Shown here piece after piece: positions 1 through 8,993 of a stretch of 64,000 nt of DNA. Under the pieces are notes generated by a model that was given only the letters and a program-made list of their open reading frames with translations, ran no database searches and was not told where the DNA came from. Position numbers and translations under genes: made by a program. Source of the stretch: CAWBRT01 sp963814745 (GTDB lineage Bacteria > Acidobacteriota > Terriglobia > Terriglobales > Acidobacteriaceae); assembly GCA_963814745.1 (NCBI GenBank), contig CAWFEA010000028.1, forward strand, positions 8,652 through 72,651, given 5' to 3'. Numbering within the stretch: the stretch's first letter is position 1; the number at the start of each line of letters is the position of its first letter.

Positions 1-1
1 C

Positions 2-250
2 ATGCGAGATACCCAACTCGCTGACTACCCTTTCTGCGGGGTACTTGAGCAGATCTTTCTCCATGTAGGTCATCTTGCTTCCCCGCTCCGCGGGGATCAT
101 GCGGGAGATCGCGCGCAGCGTCGTGCTCTTCCCCGCGCCATTGGCCCCAATGATGCACACAATCTCCCCTTCAGCCACCTGGAAGCTTATGCCATGCAGG
201 GCCTTGATGGCGCCGTAGGAGACCTGGAGGTTTTCCACTGATAGCAGCAT
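2..250 (-). CDS. livF: Branched-chain amino acid ABC transporter ATP-binding protein LivF (3' part cut by window edge)
   Basis: This is the first 83 codons of a LivF-type ATPase, which would energise uptake through the LivH/LivM permease at the inner membrane. The start MLLSVENLQVSYGAIKALHG is typical of the family, and the Walker A motif GANGAGKST is visible at about residues 34-42. The Q-loop, signature and Walker B motifs lie beyond the window. Its ATG overlaps the stop codon of the upstream livG by one base (ATGA), so the two are translationally coupled. It is the last visible gene of a five-gene operon. The substrate is not proven; amino acids are the default, but amides, urea or aromatic acids are possible for this family. 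Confidence 0.93.
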   Translation of the reverse strand, partial: MLLSVENLQVSYGAIKALHGISFQVAEGEIVCIIGANGAGKSTTLRAISRMIPAERGSKMTYMEKDLLKYPAERVVSELGISH

Positions 251-1020
251 CAGACAACCACCTCCTTCCCCAAATAGGCATCGATCACTTTCGGGTTGTT
301 CCGGATTTCCTCCGGCGTGCCCTCCGCGATGACCTCCCCGAAGTCAAGGGTTTGAATTATCTCGCACAGTTCCATGACCACCTTCATCCTGTGCTCAATG
401 AGAAAAATTGCCAAACCCAACCGGTCCCGAATTTGCCGGATAATTTGCACCATCTCCCTCAACTCTTCAGGGTTCATTCCTGCCGTCGGCTCATCCAAGA
501 GCAGGAGCTTCGGGTTTGCCGCCAGCGCTCTGGCCATCTCCACCTTTCGCTGCACCCCGTACGGGAGATTCGTCACAACCTCGTTGGTGAACCGGCCAAT
601 GCCCATCATTTCCAGGAGGCGCGTGGCTATCGCTTCGGTCTCCGCTTCCTCCCGGACGCGCTTGGAGGTGCCAAAGAAGGCGCCTAACAAACCGTAGGAG
701 AGCTGCGAGTAGCGCGCCAATTTGACATGCTCGATGGCGGTCATGTGCCTCCACAACCGGAGGTTCTGAAACGTCCTCGCAATGCCCTTGGCGGCAATTT
801 GGTGGGGCTGAAGTCCAACCACGCTCTTGCCATCAAGGGTTATCGTTCCTGCAGTGGGCTGATGAATTCCCGTAAGCAGGTTGAATACCGTGGTCTTGCC
901 AGCCCCATTTGGACCGATCAGTCCTCTGATCTGGCCCGGCTCGATCACCACGCTGAAGTCGTGCACGGCTCGTAGACCGCCAAAGTAGACGGTGAGGTTA
1001 TGAACTTGCAGCAGTGCCAC
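250..1020 (-). CDS. livG: Branched-chain amino acid ABC transporter ATP-binding protein LivG
   Basis: A 256-residue ABC ATPase of the LivG type. It shows Walker A GPNGAGKT near residue 36, the family loop FNLLTGIHQP, the conserved ARTFQNLRLW Q-loop segment, the signature region LPYGVQRKVEMARAL and Walker B LLLLDEPTAGMNP with the catalytic Glu. The switch His lies in LIEHRM. Length matches the family (about 255). It overlaps the end of livM by 23 bases and runs directly into livF (ATGA overlap), as expected for an operon. It would hydrolyse ATP at the cytoplasmic face of the transporter as a heterodimer with LivF. Confidence 0.95.
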   Translation of the reverse strand: MALLQVHNLTVYFGGLRAVHDFSVVIEPGQIRGLIGPNGAGKTTVFNLLTGIHQPTAGTITLDGKSVVGLQPHQIAAKGIARTFQNLRLWRHMTAIEHVKLARYSQLSYGLLGAFFGTSKRVREEAETEAIATRLLEMMGIGRFTNEVVTNLPYGVQRKVEMARALAANPKLLLLDEPTAGMNPEELREMVQIIRQIRDRLGLAIFLIEHRMKVVMELCEIIQTLDFGEVIAEGTPEEIRNNPKVIDAYLGKEVVV

Positions 1021-2339
1021 GCTTCACCTCTCCGGCGGGTTTCATTTTTGGCTTGAGCATTTCTTCGACCTTGAATTCGCGAAAGGCGACCAACCCTGTC
1101 GGGCGGAAGATCATCACCAGGATCAGCAGGACAGGAATGACGATCCATTTGAGGATCTCCAGGGGACGAAGCGCTTCCATCAATACGTTGAGTCCCACGG
1201 CCCCCACGATTGAGCCCACCACGGAGTTCAACCCTCCCAAGTAGACCATGGCCAGCACCTCGCTCAGCTTCAGGATGCCAAAGGATCCTGGGTTCACGTA
1301 CCGGATGACATGAGCGAGTAACCCGCCGGCCACTCCCGCCCAGAAGGCCGAAAAAAGGAAAGCCATCATCTTGGTGCGGCGGGTATTGATGGTCATGGCG
1401 TTCGCCGCGATCTCATCGTCCCGCACGGCATTGAGCGCCTTGCCCAGCGTCGAGCGGACGAAGTTATTGATGGTCAGCACACCGAACGCAGCGACCGCGA
1501 AGACCACGGGCAGGCTGGCAAAATCCGGCTGTCCCATGAACCCCCGTGCGCCTCCGACAATATCGAGGTTCTCGATGAGACTCTTCACGATAAAGGTGAA
1601 GGCCAGGGAAATGATTGCCAGATAGTCCCCGCGGGTCCGGAAGGACGGGATGGCGACAAACAGGGCTCCGAAAGCCGCCACTAATCCCCCCCACGACCAA
1701 GGACAGCAGGAAAATCAAGAGCCCTGGAACGTGGGGAAGAAGCGGCGCCCCTAGAATTTTATTCTGGACAAAGCACAGGACCGTGACGACCGAGGCTGCG
1801 TAAGCCCCCAGAGCCATGAACCCCGGGTGGGAGCAGGAGAATTCCCCCATGAAGCCGTTGACCACATTCAAGCTTAGGGTCACGATAATCGCGATCAGGG
1901 CGAGTTTGAGGAGGAGCACCCGGTAGTCGCCGAGCGCGGCCCACTGGCTCAGGACCGCATACAGGAGGGCCAAGTGGATCAGGAGCGAAACCCGCTGCGG
2001 GAAGCGAAGCAACTGCTTCGCCAGCCAGTTCGCGGGCCAAGAACTCAGCCAGGAGACTATCCCAAAAGGCAGGAGATAGATCAGCAGCACATAAAGAATT
2101 ACTCCCGGTATGAGGGCGGGTTGCCCGAAGACAATCTCGAAACCAAAGAGGGCAGGCATCTCACTCATGTCGAGATTCACCGCCAGCGGGTAGCCTGCGA
2201 ACCGTTCGACCATCACTGCCGCCAGCGCACCCAGGAGCCAGCCTAACAGTGGAACCTGGGCAAATGCATCACGTATTCTTGCCAGAAATCTCATGGGACC
2301 CACCCGGTGCGTCGTCAGCCCAGCGCGTTCGATTGGCAT
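998..2339 (-). CDS. livM: Branched-chain amino acid ABC permease LivM, one frameshift
   Basis: Two overlapping frames together make one LivM-type permease of about 446 residues. The N-terminal frame ends ...LSLVVGG and the C-terminal frame resumes as VAAFGALFVAIPSFRTRGDYLAI, the hallmark LivM segment. The break sits on a run of seven C at 1686-1692 (G on the coding strand); removing one base restores a continuous protein. This is therefore a homopolymer indel, most likely a sequencing error. The protein is all-helical and membrane-embedded, with an unusually long N-terminal extension of about 120 residues before the core (VVNGFMGEFSCSHPGFMALGAY). It partners LivH to form the translocation pore. 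Confidence 0.9.
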
Positions 2340-2358
2340 CTTCGGTCGAACCTCCTCG

Positions 2359-3282
2359 CTACAGCCTTAACTGAGCACTGTAGGGCTCGCCAAAGAACCC
2401 GTGAGGCCGGAAGGTGAGGATGATGAGAATGATCGAATAGGCAATAAGATCGCGAACCGTGGATGGAAAGATCGTCGCGACGAAGATCTCGATGAATCCG
2501 AGAAGAAAGCCAGCCATCGCCGCGCCTATAACCGACCCCCGTCCGCCCAGAATAGCGGCGACAAACGCCTTCCAGCCGACGAGGATCCCCATGTACGGGT
2601 CCAGGACAGGATAGGCGATCCCATAGAGGATGCCGGCCGCGGCTGCCAGTGCCGAACCGAGGGCAAAGGTCAGAACGGCGACAGAGCTACTGGACACTCC
2701 CATCAATGGCACGGCGACGTAGTCGTACGCCATGGCGCGCATGGCCAAGCCCCACTTGGTGTGGCGCACGACCTGATGCAGGGCAAGCATGAGCAGTACG
2801 GACACGACAACGATGATGATCCGAGTGTTAGTGACGCTCACTCCGCCAAGCTGGTAACTTCGAGTTTCGATCAGGGTAGGAAAGTTCCGGCGTGCCGCTC
2901 CAAAAAGTTTTAGGTTCCCCGTCTCCAGAATAATGCCGATCATCAACCCCGTGATGGCGGCTGAGGCCCGCGGCGCATTCCGCAAGGGCCGATACCCGAT
3001 TCTCTCGACGATCATCCCCAGGAGCGAAGTGGCGAGCATGGCCAAGACGATCGTGAGCGCCAAGATGAGCCAATGGGGAAGCGGCAGCCACCCCGCCGCG
3101 GCAATTGAAACCAGCCCAGAAGAGATGAAGAACCCGATGTAGGCCCCAGACATGAAAATATCCCCATGGGCAAAGTTGAACAGCATTAGCACGCTGTAGA
3201 CCATCGAATAGCCCAGGGCGATCAGGGCGTAAAAGCTGCCCGCCTGCAGCGCATTGATCACGTTTTGCAGGAAAGATGCCAT
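2359..3282 (-). CDS. livH: Branched-chain amino acid ABC permease LivH
   Basis: A 307-residue hydrophobic permease with the family features LINxxxAGSFYALIALGYSMVYSVLMLFNFAHGD at the N terminus, AMAYDYVAVPLMGV in the middle, and a C terminus ending RPHGFFGE, typical of LivH. About eight membrane helices are visible. It sits 134 bases after the binding-protein gene and 19 bases before livM on the same strand, so it is the first permease gene of the operon. It works with LivM, LivG, LivF and the periplasmic binding protein to import a small polar substrate. Confidence 0.94.
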   Translation of the reverse strand: MASFLQNVINALQAGSFYALIALGYSMVYSVLMLFNFAHGDIFMSGAYIGFFISSGLVSIAAAGWLPLPHWLILALTIVLAMLATSLLGMIVERIGYRPLRNAPRASAAITGLMIGIILETGNLKLFGAARRNFPTLIETRSYQLGGVSVTNTRIIIVVVSVLLMLALHQVVRHTKWGLAMRAMAYDYVAVPLMGVSSSSVAVLTFALGSALAAAAGILYGIAYPVLDPYMGILVGWKAFVAAILGGRGSVIGAAMAGFLLGFIEIFVATIFPSTVRDLIAYSIILIILTFRPHGFFGEPYSAQLRL

Positions 3283-3416
3283 TCCGTTTGCTCCTCTTCG
3301 ACAAAAGGTCGGACTCAGAGCTTTGGCGCCCTGCGCCCGACCCTCGCCACACGTAGCTTCCGCGCTGCGGAGCCGAACGTCAATCGTCGGCTACCTGTGA
3401 TACATCCCGCTCTCGT

Positions 3417-4601
3417 TTACTTTGGACACACCTGTTTGAAGAAGGCGAACTCCCCCTTATCACTGATTTTGACAATAACGGCACACTTGACCGGGTCGCC
3501 ACTTCCCGGGTGGAAGGTCATCTCACCCGTGATCCCTTTGAAGTCTCGGATGCTGGCGATGGCGTCGCGGACGCATTTCCTATCCACCTTGATATCGCCC
3601 GTGATCTTGCCACACTTCTGGATGCCGGTCTGGACGATCCCCATCGCATCCCACGTCAGGGCCGCCACATCATCAGGCACGTAGCCGTGCTCCTTGTTGT
3701 AGCGATCGATGAACGCCTTGGTCGGGCCCGTGGCGCCTGCGGCGGCATAGTGGGTGCTGAAGAACAGGCCATTACAGTCACTGCCGCACAGCTTCGTCAG
3801 TTCCGCCGAACCCCAACTGTCGCTCCCCACAATAGGCTTGTTGAAGCCCAGTTGGTGCGCCTGCTTCACGATCAAAGGAACCTCATCGTAGTATTGTGGT
3901 GTAAAGAGGAACTGGGCCCCGGAGTTCTTGATCTTGGTGAGCTGCGCGCTAAAGTCCTTGTCCTTCGTCGTAAAGCTCTCGTAGGCGACGACGGAGCCAG
4001 CCCCGTGCAGGTCTTCCCAAGCCTTCTTGAAGAACTCGGCCAACCCCTTGGGATAGTCGCTCCCCACATCGTACAGGACCGCCGCCTTCGTAAATTTGAA
4101 CTGGTCGGTAACGAAGTTGGCCGCCACCGGTCCCTGAAATGGATCCAGGAAACAGGCGCGGAAGACCCATGGACGGTTGAGCGTGGCATTGGGGTTGGTC
4201 GACCAGGGGGTGACCATGGGGGTTTCGTAGTTGTTGGCGACCTCGCCGGCGGGCACTGCCTGCTTGGAAGCCTGCGGCCCGACAATCACGAGAACCCTGT
4301 CCTGCGTGATCATCTTGGTGTTGGCGGCCACTGCCGACTCGGCTTTGGCCTCGTTATCCTCAATCATGAGCTCGACCTTGTACTTCCTGTTCCCAACCTG
4401 CAAGCCACCGGCCTTGTTAATGTCGTCCAGCCACATCTGGGCGGCGAACTTGGTGCCCTCGCCGACCTTGGGAATGTCACCGGTGAGTGGCGCATTAACC
4501 CCAATTCGAATTGTGGTCGGGGGTGCTGCGCTGATGACGAGCACATACCCGAGCAGAATCGATAGCAAGGCGAAAACTACCATCACGTTCTTTCTAACCA
4601 T
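3417..4601 (-). CDS. Periplasmic substrate-binding protein of branched-chain amino acid ABC transporter (LivK-like)
   Basis: A type I periplasmic binding protein (Peripla_BP_6) of 394 residues. The mature part starts IRIGVNAPLTGDIPKVGEG and contains LDDINKAGGLQVGNRKYKVELMIEDNEA and VGPQASKQAVPAGEVAN, all standard for LivK-type receptors. I choose the ATG at 4601 because a strong GGAGGAG sits seven bases upstream; an in-frame TTG at 4619 would put that site inside the gene. The N terminus is a cleavable signal peptide (VMVVFALLSILLGYVLVISAA) without a lipobox. It is the first gene of the operon and should determine substrate specificity, which cannot be read from sequence alone. Confidence 0.93.
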   Translation of the reverse strand: MVRKNVMVVFALLSILLGYVLVISAAPPTTIRIGVNAPLTGDIPKVGEGTKFAAQMWLDDINKAGGLQVGNRKYKVELMIEDNEAKAESAVAANTKMITQDRVLVIVGPQASKQAVPAGEVANNYETPMVTPWSTNPNATLNRPWVFRACFLDPFQGPVAANFVTDQFKFTKAAVLYDVGSDYPKGLAEFFKKAWEDLHGAGSVVAYESFTTKDKDFSAQLTKIKNSGAQFLFTPQYYDEVPLIVKQAHQLGFNKPIVGSDSWGSAELTKLCGSDCNGLFFSTHYAAAGATGPTKAFIDRYNKEHGYVPDDVAALTWDAMGIVQTGIQKCGKITGDIKVDRKCVRDAIASIRDFKGITGEMTFHPGSGDPVKCAVIVKISDKGEFAFFKQVCPK

Positions 4602-4625
4602 TTTCTCCTCCTTAGTCAATTAACC

Positions 4626-4673
4626 TCATCTCTTCCCGTGCCACGGGTGCCCCCTCCAGGGAGCATTTCGCAT
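4626..4673 (-). CDS. Possible 15-codon leader peptide ahead of the liv operon
   Basis: A short reading frame (MRNAPWRGHPWHGKR, stop TGA) lies in the 5' leader of the binding-protein transcript. It is preceded by GGAGGTGATC immediately before the ATG, a near-perfect match to the 16S anti-Shine-Dalgarno sequence and stronger than that of the downstream gene. The frame ends 24 bases before the binding-protein ATG, so coupling or leader-peptide control is possible. It has no branched-chain residues (no Leu, Ile or Val), which argues against classical branched-chain attenuation. Whether it is translated is inference. Confidence 0.35.
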   Translation of the reverse strand: MRNAPWRGHPWHGKR

Positions 4674-4831
4674 GATCACCTCCTTCCCCACTCAGGACCT
4701 GCTCGGAATCATCCAGCAACCCGTACGGAAAAGAGCCTGCTCCCGAGGTCAGCCGGCCCAGTTGCAGGGGAAGAAGCGTGACCCCGGTAGACACTGCCGC
4801 TGTAAAAAAGCATCTTACACGTAGCAGCGGA

Positions 4832-4860
4832 CTTATCGCACAAAGCTGGGCGACTGTCAA
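4832..4860 (-). promoter_or_regulatory. Sigma70-like promoter of the first liv operon
   Basis: On the minus strand a perfect -35 TTGACA (4860-4855) is followed after exactly 17 bases by GATAAG (4837-4832; four of six matches to TATAAT), with an extended -10 TG three bases upstream. Transcription would start near 4825, giving a leader of roughly 220 bases before the binding-protein start. That leader holds the possible 15-codon peptide. The rest of the gap from 4861 to 5082 shows no gene. Confidence 0.6.
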
Positions 4861-5082
4861 GCACAAAGGCGAAGGCAGGATGCAGCCCCTTCGCGCAGCC
4901 AAGCTAACGAAAAACGGCCTTTTCCAAAAGTGCGAAGCCGGGCTGCTGTTTACGGGCAATCCGGAAATTGGCAATCCGACCGGCCGCCGAATTGTGGCGA
5001 AAAGTTGTCCAGGCGCACGGACTTCTGTTGAGCTAATGCGGCATGCTGTCGGAGATCCGCGTGTTGCCCGCGGCGGCAAAGT

Positions 5083-5640
5083 TTATAGCTGCTTGATCCA
5101 GTCGTCTGTCTTCATGACGCTGCTAAACCGCATCTGCTGTGTGACCAAGATCGCCCGATGCAACTCTTCATCGGAGACCGCTCCCGCGGCGTTCTTGATT
5201 GCCAGTGTGCCGGTTCCATCGGAAAGAAACTCCACTCCGAAGCCGAGGTGCGTTGCCTGACGTGCAGTCGTGTCGCAACACATCTGGGTCATGTAGCCAG
5301 CAATAACCACCGTCTGTACACCTCGCGCGCGTAGCCACTTCTCGAGCTCCGTGCCGGTAAAGCTGCCGGGTAGCGACTTGTGGATAAGCACATCATGCGG
5401 TCGCGCCAACACCTCCGCATGCAGTTCCCAATCTTTGCTGCCTTTGCGAAAAGTGGCGGACTCAGGCTGCGGCGACGCGTGCTGAATCGCGACTATCGGC
5501 ACCCCATGCTCACGCGCCGCGTCCATCGCGCGCAGCACGTTCGCCAAACTCCCGGCGGGATACGTAATGGGCAGCTTCCCCGTGAAATATTCATTCTGTA
5601 CGTCAATAACCAACAGTGCGCGTTTCTGGTTCTCAGTCAT
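5083..5640 (-). CDS. Isochorismatase-family cysteine hydrolase
   Basis: A 185-residue protein of the isochorismatase-like cysteine hydrolase family (nicotinamidase/ureidoacrylate amidohydrolase relatives). The opening strand RALLVIDVQNEYF carries the catalytic Asp, HKSLPGSF carries the catalytic Lys, and the nucleophile Cys is in YMTQMCCDTTARQA with the preceding cis-peptide region VVIAGYM. I start it at the ATG at 5640 (MTENQKRALL), the usual position for the family. The frame stays open upstream only because it runs into an IS66 transposase remnant. The exact amide or ester substrate cannot be assigned. Confidence 0.88.
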   Translation of the reverse strand: MTENQKRALLVIDVQNEYFTGKLPITYPAGSLANVLRAMDAAREHGVPIVAIQHASPQPESATFRKGSKDWELHAEVLARPHDVLIHKSLPGSFTGTELEKWLRARGVQTVVIAGYMTQMCCDTTARQATHLGFGVEFLSDGTGTLAIKNAAGAVSDEELHRAILVTQQMRFSSVMKTDDWIKQL

Positions 5641-6072
5641 GAAGGGTATTGTAGGCTTAGCGGCGTCAACCTGGCCGATGATACGGATCTGTGCCTTTCC
5701 GAAGGTGAGCTCGATCGAACCCGGTGAGGTCATGGCAGCAGGTTCGCGAACTACATCCGGCTGGCGGCTCACAGATAGCGCGGGCTGCTCCTGCTCGCGC
5801 TCAACCTCGGCAGTGACTGCTACGGGTAATAGCCGCACGCAACTCGTACCCGCTTCGCTGGCCGATGCCGGGTTCGTACTCCCCAACCGTCCGGCCTGCT
5901 ACAGCTTGCGCCACGCAAACACCTGGTTCGCGTTCACGCCGTGCATACGCGCCACGACCGCAACCGAGCTTCCCGGCACCAGTGTCTCCTCGACGATGCG
6001 CCGTCGCTCATCAGCGGTTCGGAAGCGCCGTTTAGTTTCGGGGTGGGAAACGGACTGAGGGACTGTGCCCAT
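5641..6072 (-). pseudogene. IS66-family TnpA (OrfA) remnant with an in-frame amber stop
   Basis: Translated from the ATG at 6072 (preceded by AGGAG), the frame reads ETKRRFRTADERRRIVEETL, then VAVVARMHGVNANQVFAWRKL, the helix-turn-helix of IS66 OrfA proteins. A TAG at 5901-5899 follows at the place where relatives have Tyr (WRKLY-QAG). The frame continues QAGRL, then a proline-rich linker and IELTFGKAQIRIIGQVDAA, which matches the C-terminal half of OrfA, before breaking off where the cysteine hydrolase begins. This is a dead transposon gene: a nonsense mutation plus loss of the 3' end. Confidence 0.75.
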
Positions 6073-6169
6073 GCTCTCCTCTTCGCAGGCGCGACTGCTT
6101 GCCGCGCCACAAAAGGAGAATGCCTATGCCAACTCGCTTTCGTCCGGACGGTCTAAACTCCACGCTTAC
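5641..6169 (-). mobile_element. Remnant of an IS66-family insertion sequence
   Basis: The outer end reads GTAAGCG on the minus strand starting at 6169, the conserved terminal bases of IS66 inverted repeats, about 97 bases ahead of the tnpA start. Only the tnpA remnant survives; tnpB, tnpC and the opposite terminal repeat are not visible, because the element stops at the start of the cysteine hydrolase gene. A deletion therefore removed most of the element. Confidence 0.65.
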
Positions 6170-6229
6170 CCCGATCAGGCGAAGGCGAGCGCACCAAAGT
6201 AAACGAGCAGACGGGCAAAAAAAGATCCT

Positions 6230-7075
6230 TTGGCAGAGCTTGGCGGACACCTAGTCTCTCCCGCGGCTGATAAACCCAAAAATGGCGCGACCCTTGGATC
6301 TGCATATACGGTATCGGTCTGTCCCCCGAGCCTTCCAGCAGGCACCAAATCCAAGCTATTTTCGCCGGAAGAATTGAAAAAAATGGTTGGGACTGATGCT
6401 GAACTTTCGGGATACAACCCGTACCGGTTGGAGTGGACCGGTGGCCATTATGTTTGGCAGGTTACTTGGAAAATCAGTTTGGGATTTTCGAACAATACCA
6501 ACCACGGTGTTTCGGCCCTCGAGGTGGAATTAACGCTACGGCACGCCGGCACGTCTACAAAAGAACGGCATTTGGTATCTCTCAATCCGATTATTGGTCC
6601 CGGCCAAGCGGGCACGGAACCTGTCAGTCTCCGCCGGATGACAGAGGAGGGCCGGGACCCACTCGGTCTGCAGGAGTGGCGCGTCACGAAAGTTTGGGGG
6701 GCACCATTAGTTCGCTATCGCTCTGACCTTTTATCCATGCCGATGTCGGCGGCACGAGTAGTTCGCGAGCTTTCGAAAATAGCCCACGTTCGGAAGGCTG
6801 CCTCGTCCATTAGGCGCGACTTGTTGTTGACCTCGGTGGTACGACAGACGCCAGCCCACCAAGTCCAGGGACCTGGACTCCCGAGTCCACGAACCTGGAC
6901 TTCAGCTCGACGCCGCCCCCGGTGTCTCTGTTTAGTATTTCGGACTCGCCTGCTACAAGCAACAGCAGCTTCCCGGGCAGTACGCGTGTTTCAGGCGTTA
7001 GTGTGCGCCGGAGATTTCTCGTTCCACGCCGCGCTCATTAGGGGAATCGAGTGCCGCACTGTCGGGGTTCAGTAA
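6230..7075 (+). pseudogene. Decayed or truncated hypothetical protein gene
   Basis: The first 160 or so codons look like real protein: SAYTVSVCPPSLPAGTKSKLFSPEELKKMV, then GGHYVWQVTWKISLGFSNNTNHGVSALEVEL and HLVSLNPIIGPGQAGTEPVSLRRM, ending near LQEWRVTKVWGAPL. After about 6720 the composition becomes random and the frame runs through a dyad-rich repeat and across the end of the convergent peptidoglycan-binding gene. The start is a TTG without a clear ribosome site, 60 bases past the IS66 end. The gene probably lost its 5' end to the insertion and its 3' end to frameshift. I recognise no family. Confidence 0.4.
6862..6949. repeat. Dyad-rich repeat, copy A
   Basis: This 88-base segment begins AGTCCAGGGACCTGGACT, has alternating GTCCAGG and CCTGGAC units, and ends with TCTCTGTTTAGTATTTCGGACTCGC. 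A diverged copy in the same orientation lies at 7734-7817. The two flank the peptidoglycan-binding gene. Confidence 0.6.
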
Positions 7076-7555
7076 TCCTTCGTGCCGGGGACCGAGACCG
7101 AGTTTGATAAGAGCGCGCGAGTCAGGGATGATCTTGGTCTGCCAGCCGTTTTCCGCCTGATAGCGGATCATCGCGTGCTTTGCGCGCTGGTCCCAAACGC
7201 CGGAAGGTTTGCCATCGAGATAATGCTCACGAATAAGCGCCGACTGAATTTGCCTGGCGCGCTCGGAACGGATGTATCGTTGCCCGCGGCGCCTGCGTGC
7301 AGCTGAGGCCGCGTGCTTACGTTTGACTGCGACGGAGTGCACCTGGTTCTTGGGGGAGACAGCCGCGGGGCGTACCTTTGCTCGCTCGACTGAGGCATGG
7401 GGATTTCTACGCACAAGGTGTGCAGACGGTTCTGGCGCACCGCTCTCGCGGCTGGCCTCGGCCGAGGCGGCGCTCACAAAGAAAAGAATTGCACAAACCG
7501 TTAAGAGGACGGCCTTTCGTAAAGCGATCGACGGAAAAGCTGCCTTCGAACGCAA
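6998..7555 (-). CDS. Secreted peptidoglycan-binding domain protein
   Basis: A 185-residue protein with an N-terminal signal peptide (ALRKAVLLTVCAILFFVSAASA). A basic linker follows, then a C-terminal PG_binding_1-like domain: RARQIQSALIREHYLDGKPSGVWDQRAKHAMIRYQAENGW, about residues 100-150, with the family pattern of a hydrophobic heptad, then YLDG.PSG.WD..T..A...YQ...G. No catalytic domain is present, so it probably anchors to murein. It is encoded between two copies of a dyad-rich repeat and converges with a decayed gene, and it is therefore in an accessory region. Start ATG at 7555; no partner gene is adjacent. Confidence 0.75.
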   Translation of the reverse strand: MRSKAAFPSIALRKAVLLTVCAILFFVSAASAEASRESGAPEPSAHLVRRNPHASVERAKVRPAAVSPKNQVHSVAVKRKHAASAARRRRGQRYIRSERARQIQSALIREHYLDGKPSGVWDQRAKHAMIRYQAENGWQTKIIPDSRALIKLGLGPRHEGLLNPDSAALDSPNERGVEREISGAH

Positions 7556-7733
7556 GTGACACCTCAGCGAAAAGAATCGGACAGCACTTCATTCGCGAGA
7601 TCATCTCCGGCCGGTCCCGAACATCATGCCTATCATGATGCTTCAGCGCCAGCCGCGGAAGGTTACGGGAGGGCGCCAGCTACGAAGGCGTTGGAGCCGT
7701 ACTGGCCCTGTCCATTTGGAACCCCGACACTAC

Positions 7734-7817
7734 AGTCCAGGACCCTGGACGTCGAGTCCAGGAACGTGAACTCGAACTCATACCCTGCGTCTCCGTTTAG
7801 TAATTCGAACTCTCGCG
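7734..7817. repeat. Dyad-rich repeat, copy B, in a 540-base gap
   Basis: A diverged direct copy of the segment at 6862-6949. Shared blocks are AGTCCAGG, CCTGGAC, CGAGTCCA, GGAAC/CGAAC, and TCTC(T/C)GTTTAGTA(T/A)TTCG. The remaining gap from 7556 to 8094 shows no convincing gene. Confidence 0.55.
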
Positions 7818-8094
7818 CCGACGTTGATGTATTAACGCCGGTCAACTTAACGGGCCGTCTCTTTCCTCGCTCTAGAAAGAATAGACCTGGGTGCATCGCT
7901 GAAGTTCGTGAACGAGGCTGGTGCCCTAAAAGCTCATCTCGCGTTCAAAAAAATAATTTGTCCGTTACCAGGGGTGTGTCTAAGGAATCTAAGAAAAATA
8001 CAATGCTCGGGCCGCGATGGAGGTAGATAAACCACGTTCGATTAATTCGACCGCGATAAAGAGGTCTCGAGTGGGTGGCGCCGCCAACCGGTAG

Positions 8095-8959
8095 GTGAAC
8101 CGCACGGTGGCAAATGGACCTGGCGCTTGGAACGCGGAAGCGCAAACGGATCACCGATTCGCTGTCCCGGAATCGGGGGCAGCGATTGAGGCCACCCAAT
8201 TGGCCGGCATGAGGCTGGATCGGATCACAACGGACGCTGTTGCCGCCATTCAGCTCGACGATTCCCCGTCGTGGCAGAATCAGGCATTGCGGACGCTGAG
8301 CGTCATTCTGGCGAAGGGAGTGGAGCATCGCTACCTGAGCAAGAAACCTACAATCAAACTGATGAAGGAGAGACGCCGGGAATGCATCATTGATGACAAA
8401 GCCGAGGCGCTGTTATTGGAATCGGCAGAGCAACCCCTAAAGGACGTGCTGATCATCATGCGCGATATGGGCCTGCGGCCCGATGAAGTGTTCCGTATGA
8501 AATGGGAGCATGTCCATTGGGAGAAGCAGCTGTACCTCAACCCCTATGGGAAAAGCCGGAAAGCACGGCGCTGGACCCCAATGAGTCAGCGGGTATTTGA
8601 GGCTCTCAAGGAAAAACTGCACCAACAGTTTGCTCCCAGGGTCACGCGTCGTCGGGAACCGGCCCTACCGCCGGCTCCGTGTGAATGGGTGTTCCCGTCC
8701 AAGAAAGCCGAGTCGGGGCGCCTGACCACGGTCGCCAAGCAGTTCCGCGAGGCGCTTGGCCGGCCTGCCCGAGACCCTGAAGCTCTACGGTGCGCGCCAC
8801 GCCTTTGCGACCTATGCCGTTGAGGCTACCGGGAACGTATTCGCCGTAGCCGACGCAATGGGCCATGAGGACCTGAAGACAACGCGCCTCTACCAGCATC
8901 CCGAACTGGGTGCAATTCGGGACGCCATTGACCAGCGCAACAACCGGAGGGTGATGTGA
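8095..8959 (+). pseudogene. Tyrosine recombinase/phage-type integrase, frameshifted
   Basis: Residues about 40-95 form the SAM-like core-binding domain (ITTDAVAAIQLDDSPSWQNQALRTLSVILAKGVEHRYL). The catalytic domain follows, with the first Arg in MGLRPDEVFRMKWEHV. A frameshift near 8755 moves the rest into another frame, LPETLKLYGARHAFATYAVEATG, then MGHEDLKTTRLYQHPE, which holds the HxxR-equivalent box and the catalytic Tyr. A one- or two-base change at about 8750-8756 restores the protein. The usual N-terminal arm-binding domain appears missing or very short. The gene ends 91 bases from the 3' end of tRNA-Thr, so it is probably the integrase of an element inserted at that tRNA. Confidence 0.85.
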
Positions 8960-8993
8960 GAGTCCCCGCAAGTCCCCACAAAATCCCCCACAG

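Noticed and set aside
4612..5079. Long open frame on the minus strand covering the leader of the first liv operon
   Set aside because: No protein-like pattern, no ribosome site, and it overlaps the promoter and leader; the short frame with the strong Shine-Dalgarno is a better candidate.
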